5,631 nt of DNA from Rubrobacter sp. (GTDB taxonomy: Bacteria > Actinomycetota > Rubrobacteria > Rubrobacterales > Rubrobacteraceae): positions 1-5,631 of the forward strand of contig JADDPV010000270.1 in NCBI GenBank assembly GCA_016781705.1, written 5' to 3'. The notes beneath the pieces are model-generated. The model saw only the letters and a list, made by a program, of their open reading frames with translations, was not told the origin of the DNA and did no database searches. Of the stretch, positions 1-5,631 are shown one piece after another. Made by a program: the position numbers and the translations under genes. The number at the start of each line of letters is the position of its first letter. Position 1 is the stretch's first letter.

Positions 1-38
1 GACTCTCATCGTAACTGGACCGAATTCCGGGGGTCGGG

Positions 39-684
39 TCACCCGTCCTCGGGGTTTGCTCTGGGCGCGGCGGGCCAACCCCCGCCTGCGTAACGGCAGT
101 TTCCCACGGCCACGTTCACCGCCTGGATGCGACGCTCCTCGCCATCGACCGTCAGCTTGAGTTTCGGTGCGTCGAAACCTCGGGCGACCTCGAAGAAAGC
201 GCGCGAGTACGTCAGCCTCCCCCACCGGTCCTTGAGCCTCTCGTCGTCGGCCGCCTCGGAGACCTTCGCCCCGACGCCGCCCACGGCCACGTTGACGAAG
301 AACCTCTCGCCAACCTCCTCGGAGCGAACCCTCGCGGCGTCCAGGCTTCGCACCCGCCCGGCCCGCATCGTCTCCACGGCCTCCTCCGGGTCGGTCGGCA
401 CCGCGAGGGTCCGGGCGAGGTCGTTGCCGGTGCCGGTCGGCAGCAGCGCAAGGGTAACGCCGTCGGGGAACCCTGCCGATCCCAACCCTTGCACCGCCTC
501 GTTCACCGTCCCGTCCCCCCCCGGCCACCACGAGGAGGCCGCGGCGCCACTCGCGAGCGGCCTCTCGGGCATCGCCCGGGCCCCGCGTGAGAAACCATTC
601 GAACTCCCGGTCCCCCAACTCGGCGCGCAGCCCCTCCGGGTTCCATGCCCCCCCTCCAGATCCCGGATTGCAAATTACCCGCAT
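39..684 (-). pseudogene. Diacylglycerol/YegS-type lipid kinase, frameshifted and C-terminally truncated
   Basis: This family transfers phosphate from ATP to diacylglycerol or related lipids at the inner face of the membrane. Two frames together give the fold. Frame one starts at 684 (MRVICNPGSGGG) with GAGG nine bases upstream and runs to LLVVAGG. The other frame then continues with GGDGTVNEAVQGLG, the nucleotide-binding GGDGT motif, followed by LLPTGTGNDLART and AVGNCRYAGGG, all family hallmarks. The switch falls in a run of eight G (515-522 on the plus strand); removing one G restores a single frame of about 214 residues. Relatives are usually about 290-300 residues, and a TGA at 39-41 directly after ANPEDG removes most of the C-terminal domain. 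I saw no convincing continuation in other frames of the remaining 38 bases. Without the frame correction, the downstream open stretch could start at 572, but it would lack the N-terminal strand and glycine loop. The breaks may be real decay or sequence error near a contig end. Confidence 0.8.
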
Positions 685-754
685 CGGGGTTTCCCTCGTG
701 CAAGGTACGCTCATGGCGCCGCTCCGGATCCGGCCGCTCCAGATGTCACCCGTT

Positions 755-1222
755 CTAGTGCAGTGGTTCGCCCAGAGTCCCGCCCACGAAGCCGCCGAAC
801 AAATTGACGAGAAACAAGATCAGGCCGGCCACCACCGCGTCGCCCTCGAGGCCGAAGCACGCGGGCGGCAGGGCGACGCCCTCCGCGAAGACGACCTGAA
901 AGGGCGTCAGGATCAACGCGAGTACGATCCCCACGGTCAGGCCGACGAAGGCCGTTAGAACCCCGTGTTTCTGGCCCGAACGGCGCCCCGCCCTCGCGGC
1001 CACGAAGCCTCCCAAGAGGTAGGAGAGAAAGCCGGCGACCAGGGAGACGACCACCACCGCCGTCGTGAAAGACCCGCGCTCGGCCCCCGGGCCGGCGAGG
1101 AGCCCATACAACAACCTCAACAAAGGACTCAGCACCACCCCGGCCAGGACGGCCGCTGCCCATCCGAGGGCTACCGCCACCCATCGGGTGCTGTCCTCGG
1201 CGCTCGCCATCCTGCTGTTCAT
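755..1222 (-). CDS. Four-helix integral membrane protein, function unknown
   Basis: A 155-residue protein starting MNSRMASAED. This start is chosen because GGGAGG lies 10 bases upstream of the ATG at 1222; the longer open frame back to 1339 has an Arg/Ser/Gly-rich, non-conserved-looking extension. Four hydrophobic segments are visible at about residues 14-43, 52-76, 86-112 and 128-148. Small-residue motifs (LLGGFVAARAGRRSG, LFGGFVGGTLG) suggest tightly packed helices. The positively charged loop after helix 2 (ARAGRRSGQKHG) suggests that side is cytoplasmic, which would place both termini inside. There is no signal-peptide cleavage site, catalytic motif or transporter signature. The glycine-rich GGFVAAR pattern recalls small membrane families such as TIGR04086/YrzE, but I cannot assign one. 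It lies 150 bases downstream of the sigma gene and 70 bases upstream of the lipid kinase start, all on the minus strand, so co-transcription is possible. Confidence 0.8.
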   Translation of the reverse strand: MNSRMASAEDSTRWVAVALGWAAAVLAGVVLSPLLRLLYGLLAGPGAERGSFTTAVVVVSLVAGFLSYLLGGFVAARAGRRSGQKHGVLTAFVGLTVGIVLALILTPFQVVFAEGVALPPACFGLEGDAVVAGLILFLVNLFGGFVGGTLGEPLH

Positions 1223-1343
1223 TGCGAGTAGTCCTCCCATCGGCCATCGATTTCGTGCTCCGGAACCGTCGTCCACGCCCGCTTTCGAGCTCCCGCAAGC
1301 CGTAGCTGGCCTCCCGGAGAGAGCGAACCGGCGTATCATTCGC

Positions 1344-1368
1344 GCGCCAGGGCCAAGGAGTGTGGCGC
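1344..1368 (-). terminator. Hairpin just after the sigma gene, possible weak terminator
   Basis: GCGCCA and TGGCGC form a 6-bp inverted repeat around a 13-base loop, beginning four bases beyond the sigma stop codon on the minus strand. No U tract follows, so this is not a classical intrinsic terminator. Such a stem could still pause polymerase or protect the 3' end. In DNA of this GC content, a 6-bp stem can also arise by chance. Confidence 0.22.
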
Positions 1369-1372
1369 CTGA

Positions 1373-2164
<792 letters not shown>

Positions 2165-2249
2165 CCTGGAATTGCCTCCTCCTCGGTAGCCCTCGCGTAC
2201 TCCTCCGTGGAGCCGCGAAGACGAGTCTCGCAGCGGTCGGTTGGCGGTC

Positions 2250-2299
2250 GGCAAGGTTCGGTTAAGGAGCCGTAAAGGTTGTGTTAAGGCCGGTCAAGG
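2250..2299. promoter_or_regulatory. Five tandem 11-bp direct repeats, likely OmpR/PhoB-type operator
   Basis: Five copies of a heptamer start at 2250, 2261, 2272, 2283 and 2293: GGCAAGG, GTTAAGG, GTAAAGG, GTTAAGG and GTCAAGG, with consensus GTHAAGG. Start-to-start spacing is 11, 11, 11 and 10 bases, about one helical turn, so every copy presents the same DNA face. PhoB/OmpR-family winged-helix regulators bind head-to-tail on direct repeats of this spacing, and such a regulator is encoded three genes into the plus-strand set. The array ends 27 bases before the TACAAT box of the sensor kinase gene, consistent with activation from just upstream of the -35 region. It lies 85 bases upstream of the divergent sigma start and could serve both directions. 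The site is inferred; only the repeats are seen. Confidence 0.68.
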
Positions 2300-2326
2300 T
2301 GCGCGGGGGGCCGGGATGCGCTCGGG

Positions 2327-2332
2327 TACAAT
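2327..2332 (+). promoter_or_regulatory. TACAAT -10 box of the sensor kinase gene, leaderless arrangement
   Basis: TACAAT matches the TATAAT consensus at five of six positions in otherwise GC-rich DNA. Its last base is eight bases before the ATG at 2341, so a start site 6-9 bases downstream would fall on or just before the initiation codon. No Shine-Dalgarno sequence precedes that ATG; the bases between are TCCTCCCG. No good -35 hexamer lies about 17 bases upstream (the stretch is CGGGGG-like), which fits a promoter needing an activator bound at the 11-bp repeats. Confidence 0.5.
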
Positions 2333-2340
2333 TCCTCCCG

Positions 2341-4056
2341 ATGATCTTCAAATTCCGGGTCTGGATGCCGCTGGTGGCGGTGCTTATAGTGCTGCTCTCG
2401 ATCGTCACGCTCCTCCTTTACGTGCTCCCGGCGTCCAAATCGCGTCTCGCGGTGTACGTCGAAGACCGCGCGGTCGCCCGGGCTGCCGCCGCGGCAACCG
2501 CGGTGGCGAACGCCGGCAGGGAGGACCTGCGGCGCGAGCTGGAGCTTGTCGCCGATTCGGGCGGGGGGCAGGTGCTGGTCGTCGGCCCGCAGGGGAGCAT
2601 CGTGGCGCAGGCGGGTCCGAGGCTCCTGTCCCCCCCGCCGCGGGAGGTCTTGCAGACGGCCGCCGAAGGAGGGCGTTACAACGACGTGGTCGGAGAATAC
2701 AGGGTCGCGGTAGTCCCGGTCGTTCGGGGGGGTCGCCTCGACGGAGGGGTCGTGTTCGTACCCGGGGCAGCGGAGAACGCAGTCTACCGGCTCTTCCTGC
2801 GCAGCGGTATCGAAGCGGCGGCCGTCGCCTCGGTCCTCGGCGGAGGCCTTGCGCTCCTCCTGGCCACCCTGCTCGGGCGACGGGTCGAGCGAATCGCCCT
2901 CGGCGCCCGCGCGATGGGCGGGGGCGACCTGTCGAGCCGCATCGAGCCGGGCTCGAACGACGAGCTCGGGGAGCTGGCGCGGACCCTGAACGGGATGGCC
3001 GAGAAGCTGGAGAACTCGTTTCTCCGGCTCAAGGAGAGCGGCGCCACGCTCAACGTGATCCTCGACAACCTCACCGAGGGGGTGCTCGCGACGGACCCCG
3101 AGGGTAGGGTGGTGTTCGCCAACCGCGCCGCCCGCAACATGCTCGACATGGGGCACGATGGCGAACCCTTGGGCGAGGTGCCGGCCCCCTGGAAGGACTT
3201 CGATCTGCCCGGGGCCGTTGCCCGTTGCGCGAACGAGGGGAAGTGCCTGGAGGCCCGGGTACGCAACGGGGAAGACTTCATGCGGGTTACGCTGGAGCAC
3301 CTGCCCCGGTTCGGCGAGCGGAGCGGCGGGGTGCTGGTGGTGATGCAGGACCTCTCCGAAGGCCGGCGCCTGGAGGCCAACCAGCAACGCTTCCTGGCGA
3401 ACGCCGCCCACGAGCTCAAGACCCCCATCACCACGATCCTGGGCTCCTCGGAGCTGCTCCTGACGGAGGAGGAGGACGACCCGGAGGTCCGGCGACGCTT
3501 CCTGCGTCACATCAACTCCGAGGCCGAGCGCATGCGCCGTCTCTCGGAGACCCTTCTCCGCCTCGCGAGGACGGGCTACGACCTCCAGGAGCCGGACCTG
3601 CGGGTGCTGGACCTGGACGGTGTCGCGAAGGAGGCCGCGGCAAGGATGAAACCGCTTGCCGAGAGCTCGGGGGTCGCCCTCAGCGTGAAGGGCCGGGGAG
3701 GGCGCGTCCGGGCCGACCACGAATGGCTGGAGCAGGCCCTCCTCGTCGTGCTCAACAACGCCGTGCAGCACTCGGAGCGCGGCGGCGAGGTGCGGGTGCG
3801 TCTGGCGGGCTCCAGCGTGATCGTGGAGGATGAGGGGCCCGGGATAAACGAGGCAGATCTACCCCACGTCTTCGAGCGCTTCTACCGCGGCAAGCAGGAC
3901 CCCGCCAGGGCGGGCGCTCCGGGAGGCTTCGGCCTCGGGCTGGCGATCTGCAAGGAGCTCGTGGAGATGATGGGCGGCAAGATCTCCATCTCTTCCCGGG
4001 AAGGGGTCGGTACCGCGATCGAGATCTCTCTGCGGGAGCCGGAGGCGGGTGCCTGA
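2341..4056 (+). CDS. Membrane sensor histidine kinase (PhoR/WalK-like: HAMP-PAS-HisKA-HATPase)
   Basis: It senses a signal at the membrane, autophosphorylates on histidine and passes phosphate to a response regulator, most likely the one at 4570. The 571-residue reading starts MIFKFRVWMP. The upstream GTG at 2281 would place coding sequence over the operator repeats, so it is rejected. Helix 1 is at about 8-30, an extracytoplasmic domain at 31-157, helix 2 at 158-178, HAMP at 179-231 (including the SNDELGELARTLNGMA segment), and PAS at about 232-340 (ILDNLTEGVLATDPEGRVVF). The H box is NAAHELKTPIT with His357; Glu358 and Thr361 fit the usual phosphatase ExxT pattern. The catalytic domain has the N box LNNAVQHS (Asn473), G1 VEDEGPGI (Asp497), FERFYRG, GGFGLGLAI and GVGTAIEI. 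All catalytic residues look intact. The next gene begins 94 bases later. The ligand is unknown; the PhoR-like architecture alone does not prove phosphate sensing. Confidence 0.95.
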   Translation: MIFKFRVWMPLVAVLIVLLSIVTLLLYVLPASKSRLAVYVEDRAVARAAAAATAVANAGREDLRRELELVADSGGGQVLVVGPQGSIVAQAGPRLLSPPPREVLQTAAEGGRYNDVVGEYRVAVVPVVRGGRLDGGVVFVPGAAENAVYRLFLRSGIEAAAVASVLGGGLALLLATLLGRRVERIALGARAMGGGDLSSRIEPGSNDELGELARTLNGMAEKLENSFLRLKESGATLNVILDNLTEGVLATDPEGRVVFANRAARNMLDMGHDGEPLGEVPAPWKDFDLPGAVARCANEGKCLEARVRNGEDFMRVTLEHLPRFGERSGGVLVVMQDLSEGRRLEANQQRFLANAAHELKTPITTILGSSELLLTEEEDDPEVRRRFLRHINSEAERMRRLSETLLRLARTGYDLQEPDLRVLDLDGVAKEAAARMKPLAESSGVALSVKGRGGRVRADHEWLEQALLVVLNNAVQHSERGGEVRVRLAGSSVIVEDEGPGINEADLPHVFERFYRGKQDPARAGAPGGFGLGLAICKELVEMMGGKISISSREGVGTAIEISLREPEAGA

Positions 4057-4134
4057 TGCGCCGGACCGGTCCTACGGCGCGTCGGACGCCCGGCGCGGCC
4101 GCTCTTCGGGTACGATATCCCCTCGGTCGGTATA

Positions 4135-4147
4135 CCTCCCGGGGAGG
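4135..4147 (+). promoter_or_regulatory. Small hairpin covering the ribosome-binding site of the 4151 gene
   Basis: CCTCC (4135-4139) pairs perfectly with GGAGG (4143-4147) across a three-base loop. The second arm is the only Shine-Dalgarno sequence for the ATG at 4151 and ends just three bases before it, closer than usual. If formed in mRNA, the stem would mask the site. TACGAT (4111-4116) and TATACC (4131-4136) in the same 94-base gap are weak -10-like candidates without matching -35 boxes. Confidence 0.3.
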
Positions 4148-4150
4148 AAG

Positions 4151-4507
4151 ATGGTCAGAACGTACGCGCGGGTCGTGGGGGTGTTGCTCGCCCTCTTCGG
4201 GCTGGCCGGCTTCGCCAGGTTGCTGGAGACGGCCTTCGCGTCGAGCTTCTACCACGCGTCCGTGGGCATCCTCTTCGCATACCTCGGGTTCTGGCAACGG
4301 GACGCCTCGGTCGTACGCCGCGTGGTGGGCGGAATGGGCTTGGTGCTCCTGATCGTGAAGGGCGTGACCATCGTGGTCCTCCTGCTGTGGGAGGGCAACC
4401 TCCTGCTCGGACCCATAGAGGTGACCTGCCTGGTGGTGGGCGTCCTTAGCGTGCTCGTCGCCCGGTACGCGGGCGACGACGGGTCGCGAACAAGAGCGCG
4501 AAGGTAG
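4151..4507 (+). CDS. Small four-helix membrane protein, DUF4383-like
   Basis: A 118-residue protein starting MVRTYARVVG. Hydrophobic segments lie at about 5-25, 33-49, 57-80 and 88-104, joined by short charged turns (WQRDASVVRR, LWEGN), and it ends with a basic, polar tail (DDGSRTRARR). The start MVRTYARVVGVLLALFGLAG, a YHASVGILFAYLGF helix and a length near 120 residues recall the actinobacterial DUF4383 integral membrane family; that is a resemblance from memory, not a search result. The ATG at 4151 is chosen because coding-like, hydrophobic sequence begins there. A frame from the GTG at 4049, overlapping the kinase stop, would add 34 Arg/Ser-rich residues that look spurious. It sits between a histidine kinase and its likely regulator, 94 and 62 bases from each, on the same strand. 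This suggests co-transcription and perhaps a role in signalling at the membrane, which is inference only. Confidence 0.82.
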   Translation: MVRTYARVVGVLLALFGLAGFARLLETAFASSFYHASVGILFAYLGFWQRDASVVRRVVGGMGLVLLIVKGVTIVVLLLWEGNLLLGPIEVTCLVVGVLSVLVARYAGDDGSRTRARR

Positions 4508-4569
4508 CGGGGGCGGACGCGGGGCCGCCACACGGCTCAGGCAGAGAAACAGCGGAGGTGAGCTCGAAG

Positions 4570-5277
4570 ATGCCGAGGATACTCATAGTCGAGGACGACC
4601 CGGCGGTCAGGGACGTGGTGGAGCATTCCCTCTCTCGCGAGGGGATGAAGACGCTGGCGGTCGGGGATGGGGAGGCCGCGCTCGCGCGCCTGCGGGAGGA
4701 GGCCGAACCCTTCGATCTCGTCGTCCTCGACGTGATGCTGCCGGGCATGGACGGGGTGGAGGTGTGCCGCGAGATCCGGGCGGGCGGCGCCGCGAGGAAC
4801 ATCCCGATTCTGATGCTCACCGCCCGAGACGACGAGACGAGCGTCGTGGTCGGCCTGGAGATCGGGGCGGACGACTACGTCACGAAGCCCTTCTCGCCCA
4901 GGCAGCTCGTCAGCCGGGTGCGGGCTCACCTCAGGCGCGGGCGCATGAACTCGCAGGCGTCGGCCGATCAGCAACGGAGGCTCGAGTTCCCGGGCCTGAC
5001 GCTGGACCTCCTGCGGCGTCAGGTCTTTGCCGAGGGGACGAACGTGGAGCTCACGGCCAAGGAGTTCGACGTCCTGGCGCTCCTCGCCGAGCACCCGGGA
5101 AGGGTGTACGGGCGGGAGCAGATCATGCGCCATCTCTGGGGCGGCGACTTCTTCGGCGAGCCCAGGGCGGCCGACGTCCACGTCCAGCACATCCGCGGCA
5201 AGATAGAGCCCGACCCGAAGAATCCCCGCTACGTCCAGACGATCCGCGGCGTCGGCTACCGTTTCGCAGAGCTTTGA
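4570..5277 (+). CDS. OmpR/PhoB-family winged-helix response regulator
   Basis: It receives phosphate from a sensor kinase and then binds DNA as a transcription factor in the cytoplasm. The 235-residue reading starts MPRILIVEDD at 4570, eight bases after GGAGGTGA; the GTG at 4558 lies inside that Shine-Dalgarno sequence, so it is not used. The receiver domain is at about 1-122, with acidic pair Asp9/Asp10, phosphoacceptor Asp54 (VVLDVMLPGMDG), Thr84 (LMLTARDD) and Lys106 (DDYVTKPFSP). A linker at about 123-137 (MNSQASADQQ) leads to the winged-helix domain at about 138-233, including LTAKEFDVLALLAEHPGRVY, the recognition-helix region DVHVQHIRGKIE and the wing IRGVGYRF. All switch residues are present and the length is typical. 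It resembles PhoB/PhoP/RegX3 regulators, but the regulon is not provable here. The likely kinase partner is at 2341, and the 11-bp repeats upstream of that gene are its probable autoregulatory target. Confidence 0.96.
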   Translation: MPRILIVEDDPAVRDVVEHSLSREGMKTLAVGDGEAALARLREEAEPFDLVVLDVMLPGMDGVEVCREIRAGGAARNIPILMLTARDDETSVVVGLEIGADDYVTKPFSPRQLVSRVRAHLRRGRMNSQASADQQRRLEFPGLTLDLLRRQVFAEGTNVELTAKEFDVLALLAEHPGRVYGREQIMRHLWGGDFFGEPRAADVHVQHIRGKIEPDPKNPRYVQTIRGVGYRFAEL

Positions 5278-5322
5278 ACGCACGGGACGCCGGGCTAAAG
5301 GGACAGAAAGGATGAGATCTTC

Positions 5323-5451
5323 GTGACCGGGACGCTGGCGAATCGGGGGCTCCTGCGGGCGGTGCTCGCGGCCTTCGCCCTATTACTGGCCTACCGGTTC
5401 CGTACTCCTCGACCTTCGGAGCCGGGGCTCTACTGCCCAAGGTTCGCGTAA
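5323..5451 (+). CDS. Short GTG-start ORF with one hydrophobic segment, hypothetical or gene remnant
   Basis: A 42-residue frame beginning MTGTLANRGL, with a hydrophobic stretch at about 10-24 (LLRAVLAAFALLLAY) after an Arg, then a short basic, Pro-rich tail ending at TAA. It could be the signal or anchor segment of an exported protein whose body is lost or shifted out of frame. Near 5396 the adjacent frame stays open to 5530, reading about PVPYSSTFGAGALLPK, so one frame change would lengthen the product to about 70 residues. AAAGG lies 11 bases before the GTG. A four-codon mini-frame (MRSS, ATG at 5312) ends in a TGA overlapping this GTG by four bases, as translationally coupled genes do. It begins 45 bases after the regulator gene. 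I do not recognise a family, and it may not be a real gene. Confidence 0.28.
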   Translation: MTGTLANRGLLRAVLAAFALLLAYRFRTPRPSEPGLYCPRFA

Positions 5452-5532
5452 GCCCCCTGGCCGCGTCCCGATCCGGGGCTTCACGGGAATTCCTCCGGAG
5501 GACGTTAGTGGAGCGTGAGGCTCCTCCGTGAA
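5451..5532 (+). other. Cluster of nested inverted repeats, possible structured RNA
   Basis: No recognisable gene occupies this stretch. AGCCCC (5451-5456) can pair with GGGGCT (5475-5480). Directly after, TTCACGG (5480-5486) pairs perfectly over seven bases with CCGTGAA (5526-5532). This encloses two smaller hairpins: the 12-base palindrome TCCTCCGGAGGA (5491-5502), and GGAGC (5510-5514) with GCTCC (5520-5524) around a GTGAG loop. The result is a compact three-way-junction shape. I compared it from memory with common riboswitches, RNase P, tmRNA, SRP RNA and intron domain V and found no match. GC-rich DNA forms stems easily, so this could be chance. Confidence 0.35.
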
Positions 5533-5610
5533 AGGCAGCCCGGGTGGAGGCAGCGGAGCCGCCCCCGGAGAAGCCGATTACAAATCCGCGCCGGGGCCAA
5601 CACCTATGGG

Positions 5611-5629
5611 CGGGTTCTGCGCGAACCCG
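5611..5629. repeat. Perfect 7-bp inverted repeat at the window edge
   Basis: CGGGTTC (5611-5617) and GAACCCG (5623-5629) flank a TGCGC loop. The hairpin is complete, but the window ends two bases later, so a following T run that would make it a terminator cannot be checked. The 78 bases before it (5533-5610) hold further short GC stems, such as CCGGG (5540-5544) with CCCGG (5564-5568), but no gene I recognise. Confidence 0.35.
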
Positions 5630-5631
5630 GG

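Noticed and set aside
719..742. CCGGATCCGG palindrome flanked by GGAGCGG direct repeats upstream of the lipid kinase
   Set aside because: Short, very GC-rich and not positioned like an operator or terminator with a U tract; likely chance.
127..958. Plus-strand frames opposite the lipid kinase and the membrane protein
   Set aside because: Ser/Arg/Pro-rich shadows; the minus strand carries recognisable family motifs and ribosome-binding sites.
1223..1372. Possible separate promoter for the minus-strand membrane protein
   Set aside because: No -35/-10 pair with proper spacing was found; only isolated GATACG-like and TTGGCC-like fragments.
2241..3107. 288-residue plus-strand frame overlapping the kinase
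   Set aside because: It is Arg/Gly-rich, low in complexity and covers the operator repeats; an out-of-frame shadow of the kinase gene.
2284..3771. 495-residue open frame on the minus strand opposite the histidine kinase
   Set aside because: It is complementary to an intact kinase with all catalytic motifs. Its composition is His/Arg/Pro-rich with no domain or start signal, as expected of antisense frames in GC-rich coding DNA.
4537..5283. 248-residue minus-strand frame opposite the response regulator
   Set aside because: Its extent mirrors the regulator gene and it has no recognisable domain.
5528..5631. Plus-strand GTG frame open to the window end (reads about VKGSPGGGSGAAPGEADYKS)
   Set aside because: It is low-complexity Gly/Ala/Pro, its start lies inside the outer stem arm, only 34 codons are visible and no motif is present. 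It cannot be judged without downstream sequence.
5578..5631. Minus-strand frame entering from the right edge and ending at TAA (about FAQNPPIGVGPGADL)
   Set aside because: Only 17 codons are visible; it could be the tail of a convergent gene but there is no support for a call.

Overview
The window is GC-rich, with strong purine-rich Shine-Dalgarno sequences and third-position G/C almost everywhere. The sigma factor and two-component proteins resemble those of deep-branching, high-GC Actinobacteria of the Rubrobacter type. That assignment is inferred from sequence style, not from a search.

Minus strand, read right to left: (1) a short sigma-70-family factor (1373-2164); (2) a 155-residue four-helix membrane protein of unknown function (755-1222); (3) a diacylglycerol/YegS-type lipid kinase (39-684). 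As written, the kinase gene is broken by one extra G in a run of eight and also stops about 80 residues early.

Plus strand, divergent from the sigma gene: (4) a membrane sensor histidine kinase with extracytoplasmic, HAMP, PAS, HisKA and HATPase parts (2341-4056); (5) a 118-residue four-helix membrane protein, possibly DUF4383-like (4151-4507); (6) an OmpR/PhoB-family response regulator (4570-5277). The kinase and regulator look like a cognate PhoR/PhoB-like pair, unusually separated by a small membrane protein gene.

The divergent intergenic region (2165-2340) holds five copies of GTHAAGG spaced 11, 11, 11 and 10 bases. This is the one-helical-turn direct-repeat geometry expected of a PhoB/OmpR-class operator. 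A TACAAT -10 box lies so close to the kinase ATG that the mRNA would be leaderless or nearly so. The simplest model is that the response regulator controls its own kinase, and perhaps the divergent sigma gene, from these repeats.

The last 354 bases (5278-5631) contain no recognisable gene. They hold a 42-codon GTG-start ORF with a hydrophobic stretch, then a cluster of nested inverted repeats that could be a structured RNA, a decayed gene or an incomplete element. The most notable observations are the 11-bp repeat operator, the sigma factor's loss of about 12 residues where the region 3.2 finger should be together with an altered -35-reading helix, and the unassigned right-end structures.
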